This document shows positions 1-8,351 of a stretch of 63,953 bases of DNA, in pieces; the stretch's first letter is position 1, and each line of letters opens with the position of its first letter. Made by a program: the position numbers and the translations under genes. The DNA lies in NCBI GenBank assembly GCA_028870355.1, contig JAGWPU010000006.1, positions 1 to 63,953 of the forward strand, read 5' to 3'. The notes beneath the pieces were generated by a model, which made no database searches, was not told the DNA's origin, and saw only the letters and a list, made by a program, of their open reading frames with translations. The stretch is from Gammaproteobacteria bacterium. GTDB taxonomy: Bacteria; Pseudomonadota; Gammaproteobacteria; Steroidobacterales; Steroidobacteraceae.

Positions 1-219
1 GCCCATCACCGCCGCGAGCAGCGCGATTCGCCGCAATCCGTCCGTGAACGGCTCGTTGATCTTCCCACTCAGCTGCAAGTAACCCCACACCATCACGTAG
101 ATCACCGCGAGCGCTCCGATCGCGGGCGCGAGCGCGCCCGCGAGACGCGCCGCGTTGTCACCGACGTACGCGGCGAGCTGGGCGTTGAGCCAGGTCCAGA
201 ACGTTGCGAAGAAGCCCAT
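1..219 (-). CDS. virB6: VirB6-type inner-membrane T4SS protein (partial)
   Basis: This is the first 73 residues of a polytopic inner-membrane channel component of a type IV secretion system; the rest lies beyond the left edge. The sequence opens MGFFATFWTWLNAQL and then has a hydrophobic segment (about residues 28-50, IGALAVIYVMVWGYL) and a second one beginning near residue 66, as in the VirB6/TrbL family. The ATG is preceded by a strong purine run (GGGGGGCGAG). It follows virB5 by 25 nt on the same strand. The family call rests on the N-terminal pattern plus gene order virB2-3-4-5-6, so the position supports it as much as the sequence does. Confidence 0.8.
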   Translation of the reverse strand, partial: MGFFATFWTWLNAQLAAYVGDNAARLAGALAPAIGALAVIYVMVWGYLQLSGKINEPFTDGLRRIALLAAVMG

Positions 220-244
220 CTCGCCCCCCTGCGACGGTGGCCGC

Positions 245-967
245 TCACGGTACCGGGCGGAACCGCGTGTCGAACCGTCCTTGGTCGGTCACCCGCGCTT
301 CGCGGATCTGCTGTCGGGCCTGGGCCGTTTCGGCCTGCATCGCGCCGGCGAGCGAATCGAGCTTCGCACGCTCGTCCTGGAGCATCGTCTGTTCCGCACC
401 GATCCTCGCCTCTAGATCGAGAATCGCCTTCTGATCGTTCGCCGTGGGGATCGCGGCGATCAGACTCTGCAGGGCGGCGAATCGGGCACTCGAATTCGCC
501 AGGGCGGCGCGGAACAACACCTGCGCCGTCGCAACCCGGGCACGTGCGGCGCCGATCCTCGCGCGCTCGCTGGGCGTGAGCGCCGCGAGCAGGGAGGCCG
601 GCATCACCGCGTTCGCGCGGATCTGCTGTTGCACCGCGGCCGCAAGCCCGGCGTAAGTTCCTCCCGCTCCCGCGGCCAGACCGGCGATCGAACGCCAGTC
701 CGGAGGGAGATAGTTCCGCTGCGTACCCGCAAGCAGTCGCGCCATGCCACGGGGACCGGTGATCGACTGGAATGCGAGACGATCCTGTTGAAGTTGCGCC
801 TGCGCGGTCGCGAGGGCCTGCTGGAGCATCTGCACCTCTTGCGCGAGATGTGCAACGGCCTGAACGTCGATCACCGCCCACTGGGCGCGCGCGGCGACCG
901 GCACCACAAGCAAGCCAAACGTTCCGATCAGGGCCCACCACGGCATCTCACGGCGATTGCCATTCAT
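245..967 (-). CDS. virB5: VirB5/TrbJ-like T4SS minor pilus protein
   Basis: This 240-residue secreted protein would sit at the tip or side of the conjugative pilus. It has a hydrophobic N-terminal signal (about residues 9-28, ending VAARAQ), then a largely helical, Ala/Gln-rich body (QEVQMLQQALATAQAQLQQ near 43-62), a TGPRGMARLL segment near 71, and long coiled-coil-like helices to the C-terminus, all typical of VirB5/TrbJ. Its ATG overlaps the virB4 stop by 4 nt (ATGA), so the two are translationally coupled. VirB5 proteins diverge widely, so the name depends strongly on position between virB4 and virB6. Confidence 0.82.
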   Translation of the reverse strand: MNGNRREMPWWALIGTFGLLVVPVAARAQWAVIDVQAVAHLAQEVQMLQQALATAQAQLQQDRLAFQSITGPRGMARLLAGTQRNYLPPDWRSIAGLAAGAGGTYAGLAAAVQQQIRANAVMPASLLAALTPSERARIGAARARVATAQVLFRAALANSSARFAALQSLIAAIPTANDQKAILDLEARIGAEQTMLQDERAKLDSLAGAMQAETAQARQQIREARVTDQGRFDTRFRPVP

Positions 968-3450
968 CGATCGCTCCTTGGCTGCATGAACTCTTCCAAC
1001 CAGTTCGCCGACGACGGTCCCCGCTCGGCGATCAGCGATTGCATCCGGATCAGCGCGCTTCGACGGCCGGAGATCACGGCGAGTTCGCGCTCGAGCCCGG
1101 CGAGGTCGAGCTCGCAGATCACGCCGAGATGGGATTGCTTCACCAGGAATCGGCGCGAGCCCGGTTCGAGGCGGTGCTTGATCAGGGTGAATTCGCGATC
1201 GCTCAGGCCGAGCCCGTCGACGTACTCCTCGCGATTCGCCTCGAGGTTCGGGAAGACCACCTTGGTCGGCGTCTGCTCGACCAGCGTCCGACTGATCGGG
1301 CTCGCGAGCACGTCACTGGCGCTTTGCGTCGCGAGACACATCACCGCGTTGAGCTTCCGCCAGGTCTTCGGCGCATCCCGGGCGAAGTCCTCGAATGCCG
1401 GGTCCGAGATCAGGCGCCAGAACTCGTCCAGCCAGCAGACGAACGGCCGGCCGTCGATCAGCGCGCGCACCAGATGGAACAGATACGCGGTCGTCGGCGC
1501 GCGGACCGCATCCAGTCCGAGGAAATCGGTGACGTCGATTCCGACGATCGGGTGCCCGGAGAGCCGCGGTACCACGGTGTCTTCCGGATTGTCGAAGACC
1601 CAGGCGTACTCCCCGCCGGTCGAGGCGCACCAGCGGCCGAGTCGGGCATGAGGACCTTCAGGATCCGTCGGATCGAGAAACTCGATCAGCCGAGACAGGC
1701 GACGGGCGGGCGGTTCCAGCGCGAGGGTGCCGCGCAGTGCGCGATCGACGTCGGCTTGCTCGCCGACCGCGAGCACGTCGCGCCCCGGGTTGGCGGCTGG
1801 CTGCGCGAGCAGTCGTAGCCACATCCTCAGGAATTCCACGTTGCCGGGCGTCGGTGGCAGCTGCAGCGGATTGAACCCGGTCGGAAGCCCGCTCGCGAGC
1901 GGAAGATAGTCGCCGTCGAGCGCACGCACCAGGATCTCGAGACCTCGATCCTTGTCGAAGACCACCTGCGTCACGCCCCGCCGGTGCAACATCGCAAGGA
2001 GGAAGCCGATGAAGACGGTTTTCCCGGATCCCGTGGGACCGCAGATCAACGTATGGCCAATGTCACCAGGAGCGGCGGACGCGGACTCCCCCTTGGCGCC
2101 GGCGTGCAGGGAAAAGTGATACGGGGTACGGCCCGACGTGACGAGCCGGATCAACGCGTCACCCCATAGATTGTCGTGTGCTCGACCGACGGGGTATCCA
2201 TGGAAGGACGCCATCGCGGCGAAATTTCGCGAAGTGATCGGCGCCTTGCGTGGGCGCAGCGCGAAATTGCCGGGCAATTGAGCCCAGAACGCCGCTTCCA
2301 GCGCGAGGTCCTCGCGCGCGGTCACGGTACCGGTGTCCGCGAGCAGGCTCCGGGCGGCGGCGACCCGATCGTTGAGGGCTTTCAGTCGCGGCGCCGAACC
2401 CGCGGGTGCCGTCTCGTCGGGATCCGCGAACACCTGCAGACTGAAGTGATGGTCACCCATCACGAATTGATTGCTCGTCAGCGCATCGAGCGCGTCCTTC
2501 AATTCCGCCGCCTGGGTCACCGCGAAGTCGCCCGCGTTGGTCATTCGATTGAACTGTCGCTGCAGTACCGCCTGGGCAGTCGCCTTGGAAAGGAATGTGA
2601 ATGATTGCGTCGCAACCAGCGGAAATGGGACAGCGAGCAGCTTGTCGAACATTCCGACGAAGCAGGGCGTCGGATACTCCTTGATGCCGATCATCGCCGC
2701 GACCCGAGTCTCGGTCGCCCCTCGATACTCGATGGCTTCGTGGCCGAACAACAGGCGCGTATCCGTGACGGCATCGGCGATCGGGCCGCGCGGTAGCGGG
2801 ACGCGCTGCCAGCGCCCGTTGACGAGCGTCGCGAAGTACTCGAGCAGCGAGGAGAACCACGACCCGCCGTCGCGGTACGCCCCGAGCGGAACCGGGTCGT
2901 AGCGAGCGAGCGACGCCTTCAGATCGCCGGCAACCTTGGCACAGACCTCGAGCGCGTCGCGGCGATCGAGCGCACTTTCTCGGTCACGTTCCCGCGTGAC
3001 CAGACGACGCAGCGCTCCGGTCTGCGCCGCACCAGGGGGTCGGTAAATCACGGCGACGAAGAGTTCATTGTGGAGGAGTCCGGACGCCTCGAGTCGACGC
3101 TCGTACCGATGGCCGAGCGTATCGGCGAACGAAGGCGGGGTTGCGATCGATCGTGGTCGGGAGGATCCACGGACGTCGTCGCCCGCATCGGCGGTGCGTC
3201 GAACCAGATGGGTCCACAGTGCGAGCTGCGGACTCGCGAGATTCCGCCACAGCGAGTTCAGCCGCTCGTGCCAAGCATCGAGCGCAGCGTCGTCGGCGCA
3301 CTCGAATGGCGCCCCGGCGAGCCGGAACGCCTGCACGTAATGACCTTGCCGCGTTCGAACGACCGTCTCGGATAGATGCGCGGTGTACGGCACATGCCGG
3401 GACGCGATCGGCTCACGGACGGCCGCTGCGATACGCCGAGCGCTCACCAT
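964..3450 (-). CDS. virB4: VirB4 T4SS ATPase
   Basis: This 828-residue cytoplasmic ATPase powers pilus assembly and substrate transfer. Walker A is GPTGSGKT at about 471-478 and the Walker B region is VCWLDEFW at about 671-678, followed by a CLATQS stretch near 705-710 as in VirB4/TraC ATPases. The N-terminal half (about 10-450) matches the CagE/VirB4 N-terminal domain, including the NRMTNAGDF stretch near 301. An upstream extension in the same frame is open but is only the antisense-like shadow of virB3 and virB2; the ATG at 3450, which overlaps the virB3 end by 7 nt, gives the normal family length. The gene is intact, so this T4SS module could be functional. Confidence 0.95.
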   Translation of the reverse strand: MVSARRIAAAVREPIASRHVPYTAHLSETVVRTRQGHYVQAFRLAGAPFECADDAALDAWHERLNSLWRNLASPQLALWTHLVRRTADAGDDVRGSSRPRSIATPPSFADTLGHRYERRLEASGLLHNELFVAVIYRPPGAAQTGALRRLVTRERDRESALDRRDALEVCAKVAGDLKASLARYDPVPLGAYRDGGSWFSSLLEYFATLVNGRWQRVPLPRGPIADAVTDTRLLFGHEAIEYRGATETRVAAMIGIKEYPTPCFVGMFDKLLAVPFPLVATQSFTFLSKATAQAVLQRQFNRMTNAGDFAVTQAAELKDALDALTSNQFVMGDHHFSLQVFADPDETAPAGSAPRLKALNDRVAAARSLLADTGTVTAREDLALEAAFWAQLPGNFALRPRKAPITSRNFAAMASFHGYPVGRAHDNLWGDALIRLVTSGRTPYHFSLHAGAKGESASAAPGDIGHTLICGPTGSGKTVFIGFLLAMLHRRGVTQVVFDKDRGLEILVRALDGDYLPLASGLPTGFNPLQLPPTPGNVEFLRMWLRLLAQPAANPGRDVLAVGEQADVDRALRGTLALEPPARRLSRLIEFLDPTDPEGPHARLGRWCASTGGEYAWVFDNPEDTVVPRLSGHPIVGIDVTDFLGLDAVRAPTTAYLFHLVRALIDGRPFVCWLDEFWRLISDPAFEDFARDAPKTWRKLNAVMCLATQSASDVLASPISRTLVEQTPTKVVFPNLEANREEYVDGLGLSDREFTLIKHRLEPGSRRFLVKQSHLGVICELDLAGLERELAVISGRRSALIRMQSLIAERGPSSANWLEEFMQPRSDR

Positions 3451-3839
3451 GGGCGACTCGCACCGCCGACCGATCCGGCGACGGCACTCACGGTGCGCGC
3501 CGGCCGGTAGGCGCGACGGTCCGGCAGGTCGATGATCAGCGGTCCGTAACTGCTCGCACGCCAGGTGTGCGCGCCGCAGAGCCAGCCCGGAAGCCGCGTC
3601 CTCCCCCACAGCAGCAGGAGATCGAAGAAGCGAGGATCCTGCAGGCACAAGAGCGCGCAGACACCGTGGATCGGCACGCAAAGCAGCAGCGCGAGGAGAT
3701 TGCGCGTCACGAGGAAGGCCTCCATCGTGAACACCATGTTGAGCATCAGCGCCGCATAGGTGACCCCCCAGCGCATCGGAGGCCGGGTCACCCCCACGAA
3801 CAACACATCGGCGGTGATGCCACGGTCGGTCATGGACAT
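3444..3839 (-). CDS. virB3: VirB3 T4SS inner-membrane protein
   Basis: This 131-residue membrane protein is an inner-membrane partner of VirB4. It contains the short VirB3 signature of two closely spaced hydrophobic stretches (about residues 24-50, VTYAALMLNMVFTMEAFL and LLALLLCVPIHGV) followed by a cytoplasmic tail with 'DPRFFDLLLLWGRT'. In many systems VirB3 is fused to VirB4; here it is separate, ends 7 nt inside virB4, and starts 3 nt after the virB2 stop. The C-terminal ~35 residues (PARTVSAVAGSVGG) are low-complexity and not diagnostic. Confidence 0.88.
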   Translation of the reverse strand: MSMTDRGITADVLFVGVTRPPMRWGVTYAALMLNMVFTMEAFLVTRNLLALLLCVPIHGVCALLCLQDPRFFDLLLLWGRTRLPGWLCGAHTWRASSYGPLIIDLPDRRAYRPARTVSAVAGSVGGASRPW

Positions 3840-3842
3840 CGC

Positions 3843-4169
3843 TCAGACGCCGAACATTCCGCGGACCCAGGTCACGATTTGCGGCGCCCCGAAGGCGATC
3901 GCGATCCCGAGAATGGCGCCGATCATCCATCCCCAGGAGACGCGGTTCGCCATCGCCATGCCGCCGAGCACCATCACGAGGATGATCGCGATCGGCGTCA
4001 GCCACGCGAGGATGTTCGCCTGCAACGCGGTCGCGCCGGTCATGAACGGGGACGTTTGCGCGAGCGCCGCGAGCGGCACGACGATCAGCGACGCCGCGAC
4101 GATCGCGCAACGCGCCCCCCGCGGGAGCAATGTCGGCGACGGTGCTACGACTCGGTGGGGGCGTTTCAT
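3843..4169 (-). CDS. virB2: VirB2/TrbC pilin
   Basis: This 108-residue protein is the predicted major pilin of the T4SS. It has a long basic N-terminus, a signal peptide (CAIVAASLIVVPLAALAQ, cleavage predicted after ALA near residue 37), and then two hydrophobic helices (about 54-75, ILAWLTPIAIILVMVLGGM, and about 81-98, WGWMIGAILGIAIAFGAP), which is the layout of a processed VirB2 pilin. The ATG at 4169 is favoured over longer readings because it has a good GAGGAGAT ribosome site 8 nt upstream and gives the normal length. It is the second gene of the operon, after ssb. Confidence 0.9.
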   Translation of the reverse strand: MKRPHRVVAPSPTLLPRGARCAIVAASLIVVPLAALAQTSPFMTGATALQANILAWLTPIAIILVMVLGGMAMANRVSWGWMIGAILGIAIAFGAPQIVTWVRGMFGV

Positions 4170-4237
4170 CGTGGATCTCCTCGGATGGCGCTCGGACAAC
4201 GGTGGATGGGTTCGATCGCGATCGGCGGCATTCGGCC

Positions 4238-4618
4238 CTACGACTCGACCGCGGCGGCGCGACGCGACGCCAGTTCCTCGCGCTTCGCCTTGCCGGGCGC
4301 GCCGAACTTGAATCCCTGCACGACGAACGAGTGGTCGTATTGCTTCTCGCCTTCGCGGTCCGTCCAGTTGCTCGCGCGGATCTGAGCCTGAACGATCAAC
4401 TGGTCTCCTTTGCGGACATTCTTTGCGATCGCTTCTCCGAGGGAGTCGAACGCGGTGAACCACAGGCTGGTGACCGCTTCGCGCGGATTGCCGGCCTCGT
4501 CCTTGCCGATGTAGTCGTTGCCCACGAGGCAAAAGCGCGTATAGGACACCTCGCCCTTGATCGCGAGCTCGGGGTTCTTCGCCAGCTGACCGATTGCGGT
4601 GACCGTGAAGCTGTTCAT
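4238..4618 (-). CDS. ssb: Single-stranded DNA-binding protein (element-borne)
   Basis: This 126-residue OB-fold protein would coat single-stranded DNA, here probably the DNA transferred by the adjacent T4SS. It shows the SSB pattern: MNSFTVTAIGQLAKNPE at the start, RFCLVGNDY near 28, SLWFTAFDSLGEAI near 51, and a KGDQLIVQAQIRASNW strand near 70. It lacks the acidic C-terminal tail (DDDIPF type) of chromosomal SSBs and ends in a Glu/Arg/Ala-rich helix instead, which fits a plasmid/ICE accessory SSB. The start has AGGAG 9 nt upstream. It opens the virB operon. Confidence 0.85.
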   Translation of the reverse strand: MNSFTVTAIGQLAKNPELAIKGEVSYTRFCLVGNDYIGKDEAGNPREAVTSLWFTAFDSLGEAIAKNVRKGDQLIVQAQIRASNWTDREGEKQYDHSFVVQGFKFGAPGKAKREELASRRAAAVES

Positions 4619-4855
4619 TGGAGACTCCTGTTTCGTGCGTGACGCGGTGAATGGGATCGAACTGCGGAATCAGTCTCGGAAAATCCGCAGCGCATGGGAA
4701 CGAACGAAAATTTCGCGTTCGAACAGATATGCGTGACGCCGACCGCCAGGCATGCGTTCGTTGTGATTTGGCGCCGCGTTGCGATTTGCGTCTAAAATGC
4801 CGCTTGACACGCGGAACCCACCGCACGCACCCGAAACGTCCACGGATCCCCATCG
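4619..4855. other. Divergent intergenic region between ssb and ABC exporter
   Basis: This 237-nt gap separates the minus-strand T4SS operon from the plus-strand exporter and must carry both promoters. An imperfect inverted repeat CGAACG-N9-CGTTCG lies at 4701-4721, next to GTTCGAAC at 4717-4724; it could be an operator for the T4SS side. A TAAAAT (4793-4798) is the best -10 candidate for the exporter, with only a poor TTGGCG -35 at 19-nt spacing. No integrase, tRNA or direct-repeat attachment site is visible, so I cannot say whether this is the boundary of an integrated element. Confidence 0.35.
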
Positions 4856-5638
4856 ATGACAGCCGAGTCCGCCGCGCTCTCGACGAGCGTCCCTGCGCTG
4901 CGCGTCGCGAACCTCGAGAAGCGGTACGCGACGCTGAAGGCCGTCGATCGCGTGTCCTTCGAGGTTCGCCCGGGCGAGATCGTCGGCCTCCTCGGACCGA
5001 ACGGCGCGGGCAAGACGACGACGATCAACATGATCCTCGGCCTCCTCGAGCCCTCGGCGGGCGAGGTACGAATCGGCGGAATCGACCTGCGAGTGCAGCG
5101 CGGCGCGGCACTCGCGCGCACCAACTTCGCGGCCGTCTATTCGGCGCTGCCGGGCAATCTCACGGTGCGGCAGAACCTGCGGATCTTCGCGCTGCTCTAC
5201 GACGTCGCGGACGGGGCACGCCGGATCGATGCGCTGGTCGAGGAGTTCGACCTCGCGCATCTCGCCGACACCAAGTGCGGCCTGCTGTCCTCCGGCGAGC
5301 AGACCCGCGCCGCGCTCGCGAAGGCGCTGCTGAACCGCCCGGAGCTCTTGCTGCTGGATGAACCGACGGCCTCGCTCGACCCGTCGGCCGCGCAGATCGT
5401 GCGCGAGAAGATCAAGAGCCTCGCCGCGACCCGTCGCTGCGGGATTCTCTGGACCTCGCACAACATGCTGGAAGTCGAGGCGGTCTGCGACCGGGTGCTG
5501 TTCCTGTCGCACGGCCGGATCCTGCTCGAGGGAGAGCCGCGCTCGCTGCCGGAGCGGCATGGCGCCGCGAGCCTGGAGGACCTGTTCATTCGCGTCGCAC
5601 GCGAGCCGCTGTCGGCGAGTGCGGGCGGTGCCGAGTGA
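4856..5638 (+). CDS. ABC-2 type exporter, ATP-binding subunit
   Basis: This 260-residue ATPase drives the membrane partner encoded next to it; the substrate is unknown. Walker A is GPNGAGKT at 47-54, the signature is LSSGE at 144-148 (a variant of LSGGQ) and Walker B is LLLLDE at 164-169, followed by a SH switch histidine at SHNMLE near 197. The stretch that normally carries the Q-loop glutamine reads FAAVYSALPGNLTV and has no Gln, which is unusual for a working ATPase. Its stop overlaps the permease start (GTGA). The layout resembles NodI/DrrA-type drug, lipid or polysaccharide exporters. Confidence 0.9.
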   Translation: MTAESAALSTSVPALRVANLEKRYATLKAVDRVSFEVRPGEIVGLLGPNGAGKTTTINMILGLLEPSAGEVRIGGIDLRVQRGAALARTNFAAVYSALPGNLTVRQNLRIFALLYDVADGARRIDALVEEFDLAHLADTKCGLLSSGEQTRAALAKALLNRPELLLLDEPTASLDPSAAQIVREKIKSLAATRRCGILWTSHNMLEVEAVCDRVLFLSHGRILLEGEPRSLPERHGAASLEDLFIRVAREPLSASAGGAE

Positions 5639-6438
5639 AGTGGCGGCCGATCGCGGGCGTGATCCTGCGCCAGATCTACCTGCTCAAGGGCAGTCCGGTG
5701 CGGCTCTTCCCGATGATCACCTGGGTCGCGATCGACATCGTGCTCTGGGGCTTCATCACCCGGTACCTCAACTCGATCGAGGGCCACGGCGTGAATTTCG
5801 TGCCGACCCTGCTCGGCGCGGTGCTGCTGTGGGACTTCTGCACGCGGATCATGCAAGGCATCAGCACCGCGTTCCTCGAGGACGTGTGGTCGCGCAATTT
5901 CCTGAACCTGTTCGCCTCACCGCTGTCGATCGGCGAGTACGTGATCGGACTCGTCGCGACCAGCATGCTCACGAGCGCGCTCGGACTCGTGGTGATGCTC
6001 GCGCTTGCGACCCTCGTGTTCGGCCTGCATTTCCTCGCGATGGGCGTCGCGCTCGCCGCATTCCTCGGAATCCTGTTCACGTTCGGCGTCACGCTCGGGA
6101 TCCTCGGCACCGCGATCGTGCTGCGCCATGGGCCGGCCTCCGAGTGGCTGCTCTGGCCGATCCCGGCGGTGCTCGCCCCGTTCGCGGCGGTGTTCTATCC
6201 GCTGTCGACGCTGCCCGCGTGGATGCAGGTCATCGCCCGCTGCATGCCACCGGCCTACGTGTTCGGTGGGATGCGCCAGGTGCTCGCCGGCCGGCCGTTG
6301 CCGGTGCACGAGCTCGGGATCGGCGCGCTACTCGCGGTCGGCGGGCTCGCGCTCGCCGGCTGGACCTACGGCCGGGTGTATCGCCACGCGGTGCGCAGCG
6401 GCCTCCTCGCCCGCTACAGCGCCGAAGGCGCGGGCTGA
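5635..6438 (+). CDS. ABC-2 type exporter, permease subunit
   Basis: This 267-residue protein is the membrane half of the exporter, with six predicted hydrophobic segments (near residues 20-42, 57-75, 98-122, 135-160, 170-190 and 228-248). It fits the ABC-2 membrane family (PF01061-type), including the conserved C-terminal part of the form 'PLSTLPAWMQVIARCMPPAYVFGGMRQ' seen around 183-212. The start is GTG, sharing bases with the ATPase stop codon, so translation is coupled. No third subunit or outer-membrane component is adjacent, so it probably exports to the periplasm or flips a membrane component. Confidence 0.88.
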   Translation: MKWRPIAGVILRQIYLLKGSPVRLFPMITWVAIDIVLWGFITRYLNSIEGHGVNFVPTLLGAVLLWDFCTRIMQGISTAFLEDVWSRNFLNLFASPLSIGEYVIGLVATSMLTSALGLVVMLALATLVFGLHFLAMGVALAAFLGILFTFGVTLGILGTAIVLRHGPASEWLLWPIPAVLAPFAAVFYPLSTLPAWMQVIARCMPPAYVFGGMRQVLAGRPLPVHELGIGALLAVGGLALAGWTYGRVYRHAVRSGLLARYSAEGAG

Positions 6439-6512
6439 CGAAGCCATCGTCGGTGCGCCCCGCGACGTCGGCGCCGGGCGACCCGAACGCGACGCCGAGG
6501 CCGCCGAAGGCC

Positions 6513-8351
6513 TCAGCGATACAGCGGCGCGATCGGCGGGTCGTGCGTGTCGGTGCGCGAGGTCGGCTTCGGTAGATCCGTGAGGCGCGCCGCGAGCGCC
6601 GAGCCGTCCCAGACCCCTCCGGCGTAGCAGGCCCGCTCGAGTTCTGCGATCGCCGTGCGGGTCTCGGGGTCGCCGAGGCGCTTCGCGAGCGCCTGCAGTC
6701 CGCTCACTCGCTCGTCCGGCCACGCCGCCGTCGCCCAGGCGAGCAGCGCACGCCGCGCCGCCATCGCATCGTGCCGGCCGCAAGCCGCCTGGAACTGCGC
6801 ACGGGCACGCGAGGCGCGCAGCGGCGTTTCGGTTGCCGGGGTCGACGCACTCGACCCGCCAGCCACCGTCGCCTCGCCCGCCAAGGTCGGCTCCTTGCGC
6901 TCGACGGGCGCCGGCGCACGACGGCGCGACACCCACCAACCGACCATCGTCGCGACCCAGAGGAGGCCGAGCGCGGCGCTCACCCCGATCCAGCGACGAT
7001 CGCCGCCGAACCAGGTCCGCCAGGCCGCCTGACCGGGCGGCGCCGCCGCCCGCGAAGTCGTCGCCGCGGCCGCCGGGGGCGGTGCGTTCGCGCCGGCGCT
7101 CGGCGCGGCGCCGCTCGTCGCCGCCACGCCGCCAGGGACGGGCGACACCTCGATCGTCTGGGCAGGCACCTCGACCGACTGCGCCTGATCGGTCGCGGTG
7201 TTCCACCACGCAAGGTGCAGCGCCGGGATCACGTAGCGTCCGGGGCGATCGGCGATCAACGCGATGCTCTGGTCGCGTGTGCCGGCGATTCGTCCGCCGG
7301 TCGCCGCGTTGCTGAGCTTCGCATCGTCCGGATAGTCCTTCAGGCCGGGCGGCAACGGGAGCATCGACGCGAGATCCGGCAGCTGTGCGGCCGCAAGGCC
7401 GCCGGCCGTGAGATGAAGATCGAGCGTGATCGGATTGCCAGCCTCGACCCGCAGCGACGGCGGTTGCCACGATGCCGTGAGCTCGAGTCCCGTGGCGGGG
7501 AGCCACGGACCGTTCCCCGCGGCGGCCGGTCGGGGACGCACGTCGAGCACGATCGGCGGACCCTGGACGCGGATCCGCTTGGTGCCGGTCATCATGCCGC
7601 CGAAGAACCGCGCGAACGGATCCCCGGAGAGCGGGTCGCTACGCATCGCGACCTCGATCTCGCCGTCGAGCGTCGCTCCGGGGATCGTCAGCGGCCCGTT
7701 TCGCTGCGCAAAGAACACGTAGTGACGCGTGACGACGTCGTACGTCTGCCCGTCGCGCACCGTGGACGAGTGTTCGTCGCCCGAGAGCCGCTGCATCAGC
7801 ACGTCGTCGTCGGTCGGGAAATCGAGCGTTCCCTGATACAGCGGCTCGGCCGCGTAGACGCGCACCGTGACGTCCACCGCCGATTGCACGTACGGGGTTT
7901 TCGTGTCGACGGTCGTTTCGACGAACACCGCCCCGCCGGCACCCGCTGCGGTGCCACCCGCCGTGCCACCCGCCGCCGGGTTGCCGCCGGTCCCGGACCC
8001 ACCGACCTGCAGCACGAGCGGTGGACTCGCTTCGCCACCCCATTGAATCGCCGGGACGGTCAAGGTACCTGGGCGTTTCGGCGACAGTTCGATCTGCGCC
8101 TGCGTCTGCGAGGAAATGCTGCCGTTGATGATCTGCAGGTTGTTGCTGGTGCCGACCGACAGCACCGAGAAATCCTGCTTCAGCGGCGCCAGATCCGGTT
8201 GCGAACTCGTCTGCCCGTCCCGCTGCAGGGTCAGCTGCACCGAACCCCCGACCGTGGTCTGCGAGGTGTCGAGCCAGGCGCGAACCGCCGCATGCGCGCT
8301 GCCGCCGATGACGAAGGTCCACAGCAACACCGCCCGGAGCGCCGCTCTCAT
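6513..8351 (-). CDS. batD: BatD-like membrane-anchored protein
   Basis: This 612-residue protein is the last gene of the Bat operon. It has a signal peptide (MRAALRAVLLWTFVIGGSAHA), several tandem beta-sandwich domains (about 22-410, with VRAWLDTSQTTVGGSVQLTL at the start of the first), a linker rich in Ala/Pro/Gly (about 420-455), a transmembrane helix near 464-484 (IGVSAALGLLWVATMVGWWV) and a helical cytoplasmic tail. This is the BatD layout; such proteins are thought to link MoxR/VWA complexes to the periplasm. The ATG at 8351 overlaps the batC stop (ATGA) and gives a proper signal peptide; the longer in-frame opening does not. Confidence 0.9.
   Translation of the reverse strand: MRAALRAVLLWTFVIGGSAHAAVRAWLDTSQTTVGGSVQLTLQRDGQTSSQPDLAPLKQDFSVLSVGTSNNLQIINGSISSQTQAQIELSPKRPGTLTVPAIQWGGEASPPLVLQVGGSGTGGNPAAGGTAGGTAAGAGGAVFVETTVDTKTPYVQSAVDVTVRVYAAEPLYQGTLDFPTDDDVLMQRLSGDEHSSTVRDGQTYDVVTRHYVFFAQRNGPLTIPGATLDGEIEVAMRSDPLSGDPFARFFGGMMTGTKRIRVQGPPIVLDVRPRPAAAGNGPWLPATGLELTASWQPPSLRVEAGNPITLDLHLTAGGLAAAQLPDLASMLPLPPGLKDYPDDAKLSNAATGGRIAGTRDQSIALIADRPGRYVIPALHLAWWNTATDQAQSVEVPAQTIEVSPVPGGVAATSGAAPSAGANAPPPAAAATTSRAAAPPGQAAWRTWFGGDRRWIGVSAALGLLWVATMVGWWVSRRRAPAPVERKEPTLAGEATVAGGSSASTPATETPLRASRARAQFQAACGRHDAMAARRALLAWATAAWPDERVSGLQALAKRLGDPETRTAIAELERACYAGGVWDGSALAARLTDLPKPTSRTDTHDPPIAPLYR

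Noticed and set aside
964-4110. A virB4 protein of more than 1000 residues starting near 4110
   Set aside because: The extra N-terminal part is the shadow of virB3 and virB2 in another frame; the ATG at 3450 gives the family length.
6497-6514. GAGGCC/GGCCTC hairpin between the ABC permease and batD as a terminator
   Set aside because: It has only six pairs, no T tract and overlaps the batD stop codon, so it is too weak to call.
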